Assembly (NCBI GenBank): GCA_039715185.1
Contig: JBDLIA010000007.1
Coordinates: 1-64,000, forward strand
Direction: 5' to 3'
DNA: 64,000 bases
Source of the DNA: Gemmatimonadota bacterium
GTDB lineage: Bacteria > Gemmatimonadota > Gemmatimonadetes > Longimicrobiales > RSA9
Shown: positions 33,967 through 42,063 of the stretch, piece after piece
How positions within the stretch are numbered: position 1 is the first letter of the stretch
Layout: every line of letters begins with the position of its first letter
The notes under the pieces: generated by a model
The model's database searches: none
What the model was told of the DNA's origin: nothing
Seen by the model: the letters and a program-made list of their open reading frames with translations, nothing else
Translations under genes and position numbers: made by a program

Positions 33967-34557
33967 ATGACGAGCGTATCCGCGAGTCCCCGACGCCTCA
34001 AGTTCGAGCCGCTCACGGCAGAGCTGCTCCCAGACCTGGAGCGGCTGTTCGGCGAACGCGGGGCGTGCGGCGGCTGCTGGTGCATGTACTACCGCCTGAT
34101 GAGGCCCGAGTACGAGGCGAGCAAGGGCGAAGGGAACCGGCTGAAGCTGAGGGCGCTCGTGGAAGAGGGGGCTCCCACGGGGGTCCTGGCGTACGCGGAG
34201 GGGGAGCCGGTCGGCTGGTGTTCGGTGGCGCCGCGGGAGCAGTTCGTCCGCCTGGCCCGGACACGCACCATGAAGTCGCTGGACGGGCGCCCGAGTTGGG
34301 TAATCCTGTGCCTGTTCGTCGCGCCCCACGCGCGCGGTCTGGGGGTGTCGAAGCGCCTGCTGGCCGCCGCCGCGCGGCACGCGCTGGACCGGGGCGCTGC
34401 TCTCGTGGAGGCCTACCCCATCATCCCGACCAAGCCGAACGTGCCTCCGGTGTTCGCCTTCAACGGCCTGCTGTCGGCCTATCTGGCCGCGGGTTTCGAG
34501 GAAGTCGGCCGGCCCTCGGAGACGCGCGCCTACGTGCGCTACGAGGGCGGCGGCTGA
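33967..34557 (+). CDS. GNAT-family N-acetyltransferase
   Basis: Predicted 196-residue GNAT. The acetyl-CoA motif is LFVAPHARGLGVSKRLLAAAARHA. An N-terminal GERGACGGCWCMYYR cluster of three cysteines is characteristic of a GNAT subgroup with possible metal or redox sensing. The tail YLAAGFEEVGRPSETRAYVRYE completes the fold. It is divergent from the SDR gene with only 22 bp between the starts, so the two promoters overlap. Substrate unknown. Confidence 0.85.
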   Translation: MTSVSASPRRLKFEPLTAELLPDLERLFGERGACGGCWCMYYRLMRPEYEASKGEGNRLKLRALVEEGAPTGVLAYAEGEPVGWCSVAPREQFVRLARTRTMKSLDGRPSWVILCLFVAPHARGLGVSKRLLAAAARHALDRGAALVEAYPIIPTKPNVPPVFAFNGLLSAYLAAGFEEVGRPSETRAYVRYEGGG

Positions 34558-34584
34558 CCGGCGGCCGGCCGCCCCCTGGCGGCG

Positions 34585-35346
34585 TCAGGGAGTGGCTTCC
34601 TCGGCCGCGTCGATCTCCGCCAGCTTGTCGATGGCGTTCTGGTTCTGCGGGTTCAGTTCCAGGCTCTTGCGGTAGAAGATCCGCGCGGGCCCGTTCATCC
34701 CGGCCGTCATGTAACCCTCGGCCAGGCTGTCCCAGACGTTGGCCGACTCCGGGTTGTGCTCTGTGTTCAGGTGGAAGATCCGGATCGCGCCTTCGTGATC
34801 GCCCTCTCGCAGCAACTGGTAGCCCATGACGTTCAGGCTCCGCTCGGAGAAGTTGTAGGCTCCGCGCCCGTAGTAGCGCTCGCGTAGCGCCCCGTACTTG
34901 GCCACGGCTGCGTCGATGCCCTCGGCGCGGTAGGTCTCCATGAGCGCTTCCTCGAGCACCTGCGGCCGTGCGCGGCCGGCGTGGCAGGTGAAGCACCACA
35001 TGTTCACCTTCTCACCGGTCGGCTCGATGTTGCCCAGATGCTCGTTGACCGAGCCGAGCAGCCTGAGCATTTCGCGCGCGGTGCGCTTCTGCACCTTCTC
35101 GTCCGACGGAAAGTCGTAGGTGCTGAGCGGCTGGCCCTCCTCGCCCACGTGGCAATAGGAGCAGCGCACGCCGAGCGACCGGGTGAAGCCTGTCATGACG
35201 GCGCGTAGCCTGTTCGGCGGAAAGTCCGCGGGAAGGTCCTGCAGGTTCTCCGCGCGCTCGGGCCAGCTCCAGCCCTGGGCTGCGGCGGGCCTCGCCGGAG
35301 CCAGCGTCGCTACGAGCAGCAGGGGGAGGTAGACGTGGCGATGCAT
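34585..35346 (-). CDS. Di-haem reaction-centre-type cytochrome c with TPR tail
   Basis: Predicted 253-residue exported protein with a signal peptide (ending AAAQG). CXXCH motifs at C62-H66 (CSYCH) and C118-H122 (CFTCH) bind two haems; the preceding helix MTGFTRSLGV supplies the usual methionine ligand, as in photosynthetic reaction-centre cytochrome subunits. The C-terminal half (about 155-250) is TPR-like (AIRIFHLNTEHNPESANVWDSLAEGYM). Such short members occur in non-phototrophs and likely carry electrons in the periplasm. No pufLM genes are here. Confidence 0.85.
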   Translation of the reverse strand: MHRHVYLPLLLVATLAPARPAAAQGWSWPERAENLQDLPADFPPNRLRAVMTGFTRSLGVRCSYCHVGEEGQPLSTYDFPSDEKVQKRTAREMLRLLGSVNEHLGNIEPTGEKVNMWCFTCHAGRARPQVLEEALMETYRAEGIDAAVAKYGALRERYYGRGAYNFSERSLNVMGYQLLREGDHEGAIRIFHLNTEHNPESANVWDSLAEGYMTAGMNGPARIFYRKSLELNPQNQNAIDKLAEIDAAEEATP

Positions 35347-35646
35347 CGGCACTCTCGCTTGCGTGCGGTTCACTTCGCGGCGGTCCGGGACCCAGATCCC
35401 GGTTACGGGCCGCGGGCATGGGTGAAATGCAACGCCACAGGCGCGCGAGTGCAACGCCGCCTTGCCAAGGCCGTGCACAGGCCAGGTCAATTCCGTGCAA
35501 AGACGGGTGGGCTGGATCGGCGCGACCCCTTCCGCGAAGGCTTCTTCCTGCGCCAGTCAGTACTCCCATCGCGGGCCGCCGCCGGGTCGTGATAGGTTGC
35601 GGTGAACCTTCTCTGCTGCGATTCGGACATACACCTCGGGAGATCC
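35347..35646. other. 300-bp divergent intergenic region
   Basis: Contains the promoters of the cytochrome gene (minus) and the TPR gene (plus). I see no small gene, RNA structure, dyad or palindromic repeat in it. Confidence 0.5.
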
Positions 35647-37245
35647 ATGTCGCATCGCTCGTTGCCGATCCTCGGCTCCGCATCCCGCGTGCTCTCCGCC
35701 GCCGCCATCTTGCTGGCCACGTCGGTCTCCGGGCTGGACGCACAGCACGTCGAAGAGGGCCCGGTCACCATCGACGGCCTGGGCACCCTACACTTCCCGA
35801 CCTCTGGGTCCCCCCACGCGCGCGGGCACTTCCTGCGGGGGGTGCTGCTCATGCACAGCTTCGAATACGAGGACGCGGCGGAGGCATTCCGCCTGGCGCA
35901 GGAGGCCGACCCGAGCATGGCCATGGCGTACTGGGGCGAGGCGATGACGCACACGCACCCGGTCTGGAACGAACAGGACGTGGACGCCGCCCGAGAGGCT
36001 CTGGGCCGGCTCGCGCCGAGCGCGGAGGAAAGGCTCGCCGCGGCGGCCGACGCCCGCGAGAGGGCGTGGCTGGAGACGGTCGAGACTCTGTACGGCGAGG
36101 GCGAGAAGGCAGCCCGAGACACCGCCTTCAGCCTGGCGATGGGCGCGCTGGCCGACGCCTACCCCGACGACTTCGAGGCACAGGCGTTCTACGCGCTGTC
36201 GCTGCTCGGGCTGAGCCAAGGTGCCCGTGTAGTACCCACTTACATGCGCGCCGGCGCGATCGCCCTCGAGCTCCTCGAGAAGAACGGCGATCACCCCGGC
36301 GCCGCGCACTACGTGATCCACTCCTTCGACGACCCCGCCCACGCGCCCATCGGCCTGCGCGCCGCGCGCGCCTACTCGCGCATCGCCCCGAACGCGGGCC
36401 ACGCGCAGCACATGACCAGCCACATCTTCCTGGCGAGCGGCATGTGGGGGGACGTCGTGGCCGCCAACGAGCGGGCCATGGCGGTGGTCAACGCGGACCT
36501 CGCGGCCCGCGACCTGCCGCCCTCGAGCTGCGGCCACTACAACATCTGGTTGGCGTACGGCTACCAGCAGCAGGGCCGCCTGACGGACGCGGAGACGCTG
36601 GTCGGCGGGTGCCTGGAGAACAGCGGGGACGAGCGCCTGTCCGAAGACCGGCGCGCCAGAAACGGGCGCTCGTTCGCCATCATGCGGACGTTCTATCTAA
36701 CGGACGCGGAGGCCGCCGCGGGCTTCCCGGCCGACGCCGAACTGCCCGCACGGGCCGAGGGCCTGGCCGGCGCCATGTACGCCTTCGGCACCGGCCTGGC
36801 GGCTGCACGCCGGGGCGACATCGACGCGCTGCGGGCGGCGCTGGACGCGGTGTCGTCCGCGGGTGCGGACATCGCCGACTGGACGTCCGGCTACCGGCCG
36901 ATCTGGAAGAGCACGCTCGAGGCGCTCGCGTACGAGCTCGACGGCGACCTGGACGCGGCCATAGCGGTCGCGGAGCGCGGCGCGGACACCGAAGCGGCGA
37001 TGCCGATCGACTTCGGGCCTCCATACTCGTTCAAGCCCCCCAGGGAGCTGGAGGGCGAACTGCTGCTCCGGGCGGGTCGCTCCGAGGAGGCCCTGGCGGC
37101 CTTCGAACTGGCGCTCGGCCGCACCCCCAAGCGGGCGGCTGCGCTGCGCGGGTACGAGGCCGCGGCGGCGGCCGCAGGGCTGATCGCGCGGGCCGAGTGG
37201 GCACGCGCGACGCTCGACGAGATCACCGCCGAGGATGAGGAATAG
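35647..37245 (+). CDS. Exported TPR protein
   Basis: Predicted 532-residue protein with a signal peptide (SGLDAQHVEEG). It is almost entirely TPR-like helices: FLRGVLLMHSFEYEDAAEAFRLAQEADPSMAMAYWGEAM, then a central HYVIHSFDDPAHAPIGLRAARAYSRIAPNAGHAQHMTSH region with six histidines, and C-terminal ALAAFELALGRTPKRAAALRGYEAA. This family is common as secreted TPR proteins in Gemmatimonadota-like bacteria; the histidine cluster may bind metal. The ATG at 35647 follows GGGAGA. The stop is 6 bp before the palindrome array. Confidence 0.8.
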   Translation: MSHRSLPILGSASRVLSAAAILLATSVSGLDAQHVEEGPVTIDGLGTLHFPTSGSPHARGHFLRGVLLMHSFEYEDAAEAFRLAQEADPSMAMAYWGEAMTHTHPVWNEQDVDAAREALGRLAPSAEERLAAAADARERAWLETVETLYGEGEKAARDTAFSLAMGALADAYPDDFEAQAFYALSLLGLSQGARVVPTYMRAGAIALELLEKNGDHPGAAHYVIHSFDDPAHAPIGLRAARAYSRIAPNAGHAQHMTSHIFLASGMWGDVVAANERAMAVVNADLAARDLPPSSCGHYNIWLAYGYQQQGRLTDAETLVGGCLENSGDERLSEDRRARNGRSFAIMRTFYLTDAEAAAGFPADAELPARAEGLAGAMYAFGTGLAAARRGDIDALRAALDAVSSAGADIADWTSGYRPIWKSTLEALAYELDGDLDAAIAVAERGADTEAAMPIDFGPPYSFKPPRELEGELLLRAGRSEEALAAFELALGRTPKRAAALRGYEAAAAAAGLIARAEWARATLDEITAEDEE

Positions 37246-37251
37246 AGGGCG

Positions 37252-37349
37252 CGTTTCCGCGGAAACGTCCCGGCGTGTTTTCGGCCGATCCACGTTTCCG
37301 CGGAGACATCCAAACATGAGCGCGCCCGGAATGCGTTTCCGCGGAAACG
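37252..37349. repeat. Array of three palindromic repeats at 41-bp period (copies 4-6)
   Basis: Copy 4 (37252-37267) and copy 6 (37334-37349) are perfect CGTTTCCGCGGAAACG. Copy 5 (37293-37308) differs at two positions in the right half (AGACA). Starts are exactly 41 bp apart. The array fills the gap between the TPR stop and the GTG start at 37357, so copy 6 occupies the ribosome-binding region. Confidence 0.85.
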
Positions 37350-37356
37350 TCGGCGC

Positions 37357-38295
37357 GTGAGCTCGCCCGCCTTCATCGACGGCGACGAGGTCCGCCGCCG
37401 CCTGCCCATGGCCGCCGCCATCGACCTGATGGCCACCACCCTGCGCGCGTTCTCCGAGGGCCGCGCGGTGCAGCCGCCGCGCGGCTTCTTCCGAGTCCCC
37501 GACGGCTCCGGGGTGGTCGGCCTCATGCCCGCGTTCGTGCCCGACCCCGACGTGGTCGGCGTGAAGGTGATCTCAGCCTTCCACGGCGCCGACCCCGCGC
37601 ACGACGGCGCGGTGCTGCTGTTCGACATGGCGGGCCGGCTGATCGGCGTGGTGGACGCCATCGCCGTCACCGAGATCCGCACGGCGGCCGTCTCGGGGCT
37701 AGCGACCCGGCTACTCGCGCGCGAAGACGCCGGTGATCTGGCGATTCTGGGCAGCGGAGTGCAGGCCCGTTCGCACCTGGAGGCAATGCTGGCCGTGCGA
37801 GACGTGCGGCGCGTGCGCGTGTGGAGCCGCCGCGCCGAAAGGGCGCGCACCTTTGCCGAGTGGGCGGGCCAGGCGCACGGCGTCGCGGTGGAGCCAGTCG
37901 CGTCCGCCGAGGACGCCGCCCGCGAAGCCGACATCCTGTGCACCGTCACGTCATCGCCCGAGCCCGTGCTCCTGGGCGAGTGGGTCTCGCCCGGCGCGCA
38001 CGTGAACGCCGTGGGCGCTTTCAGCGCCGCGACCCGCGAGGTGGACACAGCGCTGGTCGCCGGGTCCGCGTTCTACGTGGACTCGCGGGAATCGGCCGAT
38101 CTGCAGGCCGGCGACTGGCTGCTGGCGCAGGAGGAGGCCGGGCTCGACGCGAGCCACATCCGGGCGGAGTTGGGGGAGGTGGTGGCGGGGGCACAGGGGC
38201 GATCGCGCGACGACGAGATCACGGTGTTCAAGTCGCTGGGGCTAGGGGTGGAGGACGCGGCGGCGGGGCGCGCCGTGCTTGCCCGCGACGCCTAG
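37357..38295 (+). CDS. Ornithine cyclodeaminase/mu-crystallin family protein
   Basis: Predicted 312-residue Rossmann enzyme. Family marks: GVKVISAFHG near 68, then VVDAIAVTEIRTAAVSGLATRLLAR, the NAD(P)-binding loop LAILGSGVQARSHLEAML, GAHVNAVGAF, and a closing DDEITVFKSLGLGVED. Members include ornithine or alanine dehydrogenase-like and ketimine reductases. The start is a GTG at 37357; no Shine-Dalgarno precedes it because copy 6 of the palindrome lies there. Confidence 0.85.
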   Translation: MSSPAFIDGDEVRRRLPMAAAIDLMATTLRAFSEGRAVQPPRGFFRVPDGSGVVGLMPAFVPDPDVVGVKVISAFHGADPAHDGAVLLFDMAGRLIGVVDAIAVTEIRTAAVSGLATRLLAREDAGDLAILGSGVQARSHLEAMLAVRDVRRVRVWSRRAERARTFAEWAGQAHGVAVEPVASAEDAAREADILCTVTSSPEPVLLGEWVSPGAHVNAVGAFSAATREVDTALVAGSAFYVDSRESADLQAGDWLLAQEEAGLDASHIRAELGEVVAGAQGRSRDDEITVFKSLGLGVEDAAAGRAVLARDA

Positions 38296-38301
38296 CCTAG
38301 C

Positions 38302-39813
38302 CTACCCCCGCTCCTCCGCGTCCACCACCCGCCCCACCTCCGCCACCATCTCCGGCAGCGCGTCCACATCCTCGGCCGACGTGTTGTAGTTGACTATGCA
38401 GGATCGAAGCAGGAATGTGCCGTTTGTCCGCGCCAACGACACGAACGCTTTCCCCTCCCGGTCCATGCGGTCCATCACCTTCTCGTTCAGGGAGTCGAGG
38501 TATGCCTCTGCCTCCCCGTCGCCGCGACGATCCCGGAGGTCGATGGGAACGTATCGGAACGTGTTGATGCTCAGACTCTGGGTGAACGGCTCGATCTCGG
38601 GGTGATCAGACAGACGCTGGTGCATCCGACGGGACAAGGCGCAGTCCTCACCGATCATGCGTTGGAACCCGGAGCGCCCGACCTGGCGGAGCGCCAGCCA
38701 GACCTTGAGCGCCCGAAAGCCGCGCGAGTTCTGGAGTCCCAGGTCCACGTAATTGGTGGCCTCGACGCCGAAGTAGAAGTAGGGCGGATGGTACGCGAAT
38801 GCCCTTTCGAGAGCCCCCCTGTCTCGGACCAGGACGCAGCCCGCTTCCAGCGGAGCGTACAGCCATTTGTGCGGATCGATCGCGATCGAATCGGCCAAAC
38901 CAATAGCAGCGAGGCGGGGGTCCACGTCGGGGACACAAGCGGCGAAACCGCCGTAAGCGCCGTCGGCGTGGAACCACACGTCCCTCTCCCGACAGACCTC
39001 GGCGATCGCGGGCAGGTCATCGACCATGCCGAAGCCCACGCTGCCCGATGTGCCGACCACGAGCATCGGCAGGTCACCGGCGTCGATATCGCGATCAACC
39101 GCATCCCGTAGCGCCCCGACGTCCATCCGCCGCTCCGCATCGGTCCCGATCCAACGAATTGAATCGGTGCCCAAACCGAACAGGTCGGCCGCCTTCTCGA
39201 TCCAAGTGTGCGTGTCGGCTGACCCGTATACCCGAAGCTGTCGAGCGTCGGACGCGGCAAGACCGTGCTCCCGAACCGGCCAGTCCGCGACCGCCGCCCG
39301 GGCGGCCAGGAAGGCCGTCAGGTTGGCCATGTTGCCACCACTTACCAGCAGCCCGCTACCGTCTGGGGGGTAGCCGATCAGCTCCGCCAACCAGCGTACG
39401 GTCTGCGCTTCGATCTCGGCGGCCACCGGGGACAGGATCCAGGCCCCGCAGTTGGCGTTCATCCCGGCCGCGAGGAAGTCCCCCAGGATTCCGATCGGCG
39501 CCGCCGGGGCCGTTATATAGCCGAAGAATCGGGGATGGGCGTTGAAGAGCGAATGGTCCATCAGGAGGCCCGTCGCTTCACGCAAAAGCTCCTCGGCCGA
39601 CTCTCCTCGCTCGGGCAGGCCCGCCTCCGAGTTCAGCAGGGCTCTGATTTCTTCCGGTCCTTCGCCCGGCGTCACAGGACGCTCGCGCAATTCGTCGAAG
39701 AATTCGGCGAGCCTCTCAACCAGCTCGTGCCCCGCTCTTCGGAATTCGTCGCCCGTCATGGCGATGTCCGCGCGGCGTCTCTCGGGCGCCTCCACTTCCA
39801 GCGTCGGTTCCAT
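38302..39813 (-). CDS. PLP-dependent aromatic-L-amino-acid decarboxylase family
   Basis: Predicted 503-residue group II decarboxylase. The cofactor lysine is K316 in DPHKW, the PLP-sandwiching HADGAYGG is present, and NAHPRFFGYITAP at the substrate-side N-terminus is typical. Substrates in this group are Trp, Phe, Tyr, DOPA or Glu; specificity is not readable with confidence. Its ATG overlaps the stop of the PIG-L gene (TAATG), so the two are translationally coupled, suggesting a shared pathway making or modifying an amine. Confidence 0.9.
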   Translation of the reverse strand: MEPTLEVEAPERRRADIAMTGDEFRRAGHELVERLAEFFDELRERPVTPGEGPEEIRALLNSEAGLPERGESAEELLREATGLLMDHSLFNAHPRFFGYITAPAAPIGILGDFLAAGMNANCGAWILSPVAAEIEAQTVRWLAELIGYPPDGSGLLVSGGNMANLTAFLAARAAVADWPVREHGLAASDARQLRVYGSADTHTWIEKAADLFGLGTDSIRWIGTDAERRMDVGALRDAVDRDIDAGDLPMLVVGTSGSVGFGMVDDLPAIAEVCRERDVWFHADGAYGGFAACVPDVDPRLAAIGLADSIAIDPHKWLYAPLEAGCVLVRDRGALERAFAYHPPYFYFGVEATNYVDLGLQNSRGFRALKVWLALRQVGRSGFQRMIGEDCALSRRMHQRLSDHPEIEPFTQSLSINTFRYVPIDLRDRRGDGEAEAYLDSLNEKVMDRMDREGKAFVSLARTNGTFLLRSCIVNYNTSAEDVDALPEMVAEVGRVVDAEERG

Positions 39814-40655
39814 TACCTGAGTCCCTCGAAGAGGTCGGTCTCACGCGCGCGCCCGCCGTTGACCAGCGAGTAGACGCGGTAGAATTCCTGTAGGCCCCAG
39901 AGCGCGTGCTGGTGCTCCTCGCCCAGCTCGCCCAGCGCCGCGTAGATCCGGATCTGCGACTGGTGGCACTGGACCGCGCTCCAGACCGTCTCCCAGTGCT
40001 CGCGGGCGTCTACGTGCGTCGTCAGCATCCACTCCGGCCACGGCTGCACCTGCCGCTCCACTCCGTCGACCTTGCTGACCAGCTTCTTGAAGGCCGCTTG
40101 GTACGCGTCCCAGTGGGCCTGCCCCCAGGCCATGTAGTAGAGCTTGGGCGTAGACCAGGGGTCGTGGGCGTCGGCCCCTCCGTCGTCGTAGTCGCCCACC
40201 AGCTCCGCGGGCTCGTACGCCCCGTCCGCCGCGGCCACCAGCGCGGCGGTCGTGAACTGGCAGACGCCGATGTGGTCGGGATGCCCGTAAGCGCCGTCCT
40301 GCGCGAAGGTCAGCACCACCTGCGGGCGCACGCGTCTCACGTGGGTCACGATGCGCGCCACCGCCTCGGCGGGGTCGGCCTTGTCCAGGTCCGCGTCCAG
40401 GTAGTCCAGGAAGCGCACGTCGCCGACGCCCAGCACCTCCGCGGCGGCCCGCTGCTCGGCCTCGCGGATGCGACCCAGCTCCTCTTCGCCGGGGTGCGTC
40501 GAGCCGTCGCCGTAGCGGCCCCGCTCTCCCCGCGTCGCTGTGACGACGTGCGTCTCCACTCCTTCGCTGCCGTACTTCGCGAGCGAGCCTCCGACCCCCA
40601 GGGTCTCGTCGTCCGGGTGGGCCAGGACTGCGAGTAGTCGTAGCGGTTCTGTCAC
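39813..40655 (-). CDS. PIG-L (LmbE) family zinc deacetylase
   Basis: Predicted 280-residue N-acetylglucosaminyl deacetylase-like enzyme. Zinc ligands: H13, D15-D16 in AHPDDE and H128 in HPDH (125-128); the general base is D15 as in MshB/BshB. The GTG at 40655 places AHPDDE at the usual distance from the N-terminus; the longer upstream frame is not coding-like. Family members deacetylate GlcNAc-conjugates (mycothiol, bacillithiol, lipids). Coupled to the decarboxylase by TAATG. I see no thiol-biosynthesis partner in the window. Confidence 0.9.
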   Translation of the reverse strand: MTEPLRLLAVLAHPDDETLGVGGSLAKYGSEGVETHVVTATRGERGRYGDGSTHPGEEELGRIREAEQRAAAEVLGVGDVRFLDYLDADLDKADPAEAVARIVTHVRRVRPQVVLTFAQDGAYGHPDHIGVCQFTTAALVAAADGAYEPAELVGDYDDGGADAHDPWSTPKLYYMAWGQAHWDAYQAAFKKLVSKVDGVERQVQPWPEWMLTTHVDAREHWETVWSAVQCHQSQIRIYAALGELGEEHQHALWGLQEFYRVYSLVNGGRARETDLFEGLR

Positions 40656-40869
40656 GTGTGGTCGCCGTCCAGCGGTCGATGAGATGAGGCGTAGCTCGGG
40701 GCAGCCCGCCCCGGCCAGTCTACCTAACCGCGCCCGAACTGTCGATCCGCACACCTGGCGCAGGCGCCGGTTGATACGAGCTCGACCGTCGGTTGACAGC
40801 GCGCGCGCACGATGGGGCGAGAGGGACGGCACCATTCGGGGAGCCGTCGGGCCGGAAGCGGAGAAAGAG

Positions 40870-41409
40870 ATGTGTGCGCGAAGCGGATGGAACCGTACGA
40901 GGGGGCTGGGCGGCGCGGTCGGCGCCTTGGCGGCCCTGACGATGCTGGCGATTCCGACGTCCGGGGCGGGGCAGCAGGCCGGGGGCCGGGCCGGCCCGGT
41001 CAGAACCGAGCGTTTCGCCATGACGGCGGCCGCTGGGCCGCTGGAGCTCGAGGTCGACGCAGGATCAGGCGGCGACGAAGGTAGATCGACGGCGCTGATC
41101 GCAGGAGCGGCGCTCGCGGCCGGCGCGCTCGGCTGGCTGGTGGGCGCGTACGCGGGGGGCTCGATGACCGAGAGCTCCGGCGACGACGACCTCGCGGTGC
41201 TGACGGGGATCGTCGTCGGAGGAGCGGCGGTGTCGATCCCCGCCTCGGCTTTGGCGCCCCACTACGCCTCAGGTCGAAAGGGCGACCTTTGGTGGTCGAT
41301 CCTGGCCGGATACGGCGTCAGCGCGATAGCGATCGCGGCGTGGAACGAGGGCGGTTGGGTACTGGGGCCGGCGCTGGCGATCCCCATCGCCATCGCGATC
41401 GAGACCTGA
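40870..41409 (+). CDS. Exported glycine-zipper protein, first of tandem pair
   Basis: Predicted 179-residue protein with a signal peptide (ending SGAGQQ). A short linker is followed by a hydrophobic Gly/Ala-rich region with three or four potential helices (LIAGAALAAGALGWLVGAYAGG; VLTGIVVGGAAVSIPASALAPHYASG). No family recognised. The downstream gene has the same plan and shares the element A-x-H-x-ASG-x-x-G-x-LW, so they are probable paralogues; the gap is 5 bp. The ATG at 40870 is preceded by GAGAAAGAG. Confidence 0.7.
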   Translation: MCARSGWNRTRGLGGAVGALAALTMLAIPTSGAGQQAGGRAGPVRTERFAMTAAAGPLELEVDAGSGGDEGRSTALIAGAALAAGALGWLVGAYAGGSMTESSGDDDLAVLTGIVVGGAAVSIPASALAPHYASGRKGDLWWSILAGYGVSAIAIAAWNEGGWVLGPALAIPIAIAIET

Positions 41410-41414
41410 GCATC

Positions 41415-41957
41415 GTGTCCCGGGTGCGCGTCCTGGCCGCCCTGGCAACTCTGGCTCTGCCGGCTCCCGGCGCAGGGCAGTCAGGTGGGTCCGTCCTCAT
41501 GTGCGCCGCGGACGAACTCGCCCGGCCGTTGGCCTGCGCTCCGGTGGATCAATGGTCGGACGTGGCCTCAGCTGTCTCCTCGGAGGGAGCGGCGCCGAGT
41601 ACTCCGTTGATCCTGCCTCCGGACACGACGGTGTCGTGGGAGCGGGTGTTCGTAGCGGCACTCGGCGTGGGCGTCATCCTGTCCATCCCCACGGGCTATG
41701 CGGGTGGCTATCTCGCCGACGCGGTCAGCGAGGACAACTACGCCGGCCTGGTTGGCCTGTTGGTGGGAGGCGCGGTCGGCTTTGGTGCCGGCGGCGCCTT
41801 CGGCGCGCACCACGCGTCCGGAGGGAGGGGCAACCTCTGGCGAACGCTCGGCGTCGCCGTAGCCATTACCCTCCTACCGGCGATCCTCGACCCGGAACTG
41901 GCAACGGCCGGGGCGCTGATCTCCATTCCGGTTTCGGTGTTGCATGAGATCGGCTAG
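41415..41957 (+). CDS. Exported glycine-zipper protein, second of tandem pair
   Basis: Predicted 180-residue protein starting at a GTG, with a signal peptide (ending PGAGQSG). Cysteines at LMCAADE and LACAPVD lie close together. The second half has glycine-zipper-like hydrophobic segments (GYAGGYLADAV; LVGLLVGGAVGFGAGGAFGAHHASG) and ends with an ISIPVSVLHEIG strand, parallel to the first paralogue. Likely an envelope protein; function unknown. Confidence 0.7.
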   Translation: MSRVRVLAALATLALPAPGAGQSGGSVLMCAADELARPLACAPVDQWSDVASAVSSEGAAPSTPLILPPDTTVSWERVFVAALGVGVILSIPTGYAGGYLADAVSEDNYAGLVGLLVGGAVGFGAGGAFGAHHASGGRGNLWRTLGVAVAITLLPAILDPELATAGALISIPVSVLHEIG

Positions 41958-42063
41958 TCGGACTCAGGGCATCGGGCCATCGGCGGCGGCAACGACCAGA
42001 ATGGCCGAATCGGTGTAGGCTCGGAGCGACCGGAAGGATCCTGCCCGAATCAGAGGAGCGAAC

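Noticed and set aside
22822-37349. Palindrome clusters as a CRISPR array
   Set aside because: The repeat is a 16-bp symmetric sequence in only 1-3 copies per site, spacers vary in length and no cas genes are present.
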